Shown here: positions 63,784 to 64,000 of the stretch, in pieces | Position numbering within the stretch: position 1 is the stretch's first letter | Layout of the letters: every line of letters starts with the position of its first letter | Assembly (NCBI RefSeq): GCF_017573465.1 | Contig: NZ_JAGEPF010000012.1 | Coordinates: 1 to 64,000 of the forward strand | DNA: 64,000 bases | Direction of reading: 5' to 3' | From: Actinomadura violacea | Lineage (GTDB): Bacteria > Actinomycetota > Actinomycetes > Streptosporangiales > Streptosporangiaceae | The notes under the pieces: model-generated | Database searches by the model: none | The model's input: the letters and a program-made list of their open reading frames with translations, nothing else | Told to the model about the DNA's origin: nothing | Made by a program: the position numbers and the translations under genes

Positions 63784-64000
63784 TCAGGGCGTCTTCACGA
63801 GCGGGACGATCTCGGAGGTGCAGAACCGGCAGCGCCGCGCCTTGATGGGGATCTCGGCGAGGCACTCGGGGCACTCGCGCTCGGTGGCGTCCTTCCCGCG
63901 GTCCATCCGCTCGATCAGCTTGGTGGTCGGCAGCACGACCAGGAAGTAGACGATCGCCGAGGTGATGAAGAAGGCGATCGCCGAGGTGACGAAGACGCCG
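63784..64000 (-). CDS. mscL: MscL, C-terminal part (runs off the window)
   Basis: Leftward frame of 72 codons to TCA at 63784. It contains a hydrophobic helix (SAIVYFLVVLPTTKLIERMD) and a C-terminal extension with two Cys pairs (CPECLAEIPIKARRCRFC) typical of actinomycete large-conductance mechanosensitive channels. The N-terminus lies beyond base 64000. Convergent with the VanY gene by four bases. Confidence 0.8.
   Translation of the reverse strand, partial: GVFVTSAIAFFITSAIVYFLVVLPTTKLIERMDRGKDATERECPECLAEIPIKARRCRFCTSEIVPLVKTP

Overview
The window is high-GC actinomycete DNA and is almost entirely one integrated tailed phage (a siphovirus-type prophage) of at least 62 kb. Host sequence begins at the right edge: a tRNA-Arg(CCU) gene (62003-62075, minus) next to a tyrosine integrase, followed by ordinary chromosomal genes (a small membrane-anchored protein, a D,D-carboxypeptidase, and the end of mscL). 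Codon use, GTG/TTG starts, many 1-4 nt stop/start overlaps and protein families limited to actinomycetes point to a Streptomycetales/Streptosporangiales-like host (Actinomadura-type is a guess). No second copy of the tRNA 3' end was seen, so the left attachment site should lie left of base 1.

Layout. 0-1.3 kb: tandem GC repeats around a DUF2786 gene. 1.4-2.7 kb: a PP-loop (PAPS-reductase-like) enzyme and its overlapping partner. 2.8-21 kb: small terminase, large terminase, portal, scaffold, capsid, head-tail connectors, MuF-like protein, major tail protein and tail chaperones with a lambda-type GGGAAAG frameshift. 21-34.9 kb: a 1,811-residue tape measure carrying two wall-hydrolase domains, distal tail, Gp37-like protein, fibres and a beta-helix spike. 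35-37.5 kb: lysis genes closed by a perfect 23-bp terminator. Up to eight accessory genes sit inside the late block, most of them on the opposite strand: two paralogous 2-TM proteins, a pentapeptide membrane protein, a PIN-like nuclease, a DUF6461 protein, two unknowns, and a DUF3052/AT-hook pair.

38-43 kb: two divergent early operons. 42.8-50 kb: a cargo block with two SAM methyltransferases of the DUF574 type, XRE/TPR and XRE/DUF5753 regulators, a 2H phosphoesterase and a nucleotidyl-cyclase-like protein. 50-57 kb: more early genes (zinc/SWIM mini-protein, HTH proteins, winged-helix protein, a sliding-clamp-like protein), including a 1-3 kb stretch where several genes look frameshifted. 57-62 kb: HTH-ImmA/IrrE peptidase with partner, excisionase, leaderless XRE regulator and integrase.

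The most striking signal is a promoter family. Six promoters (near 1.06, 40.42, 40.48, 50.86, 55.39 and 55.55 kb) share an extended -35 (TGTGTTGAC), a TANNNT -10, and, 4-5 bases later, an ATG that opens a tiny conserved reading frame beginning Met-Ser-Ala-Gln. This leader frame stops at, just before or just inside the first real gene. A seventh, apparently dead copy lies at 41.9 kb. All the known early modules outside the cargo block start from these elements, so they look like a dispersed regulon with built-in leader peptides, operators, or both.
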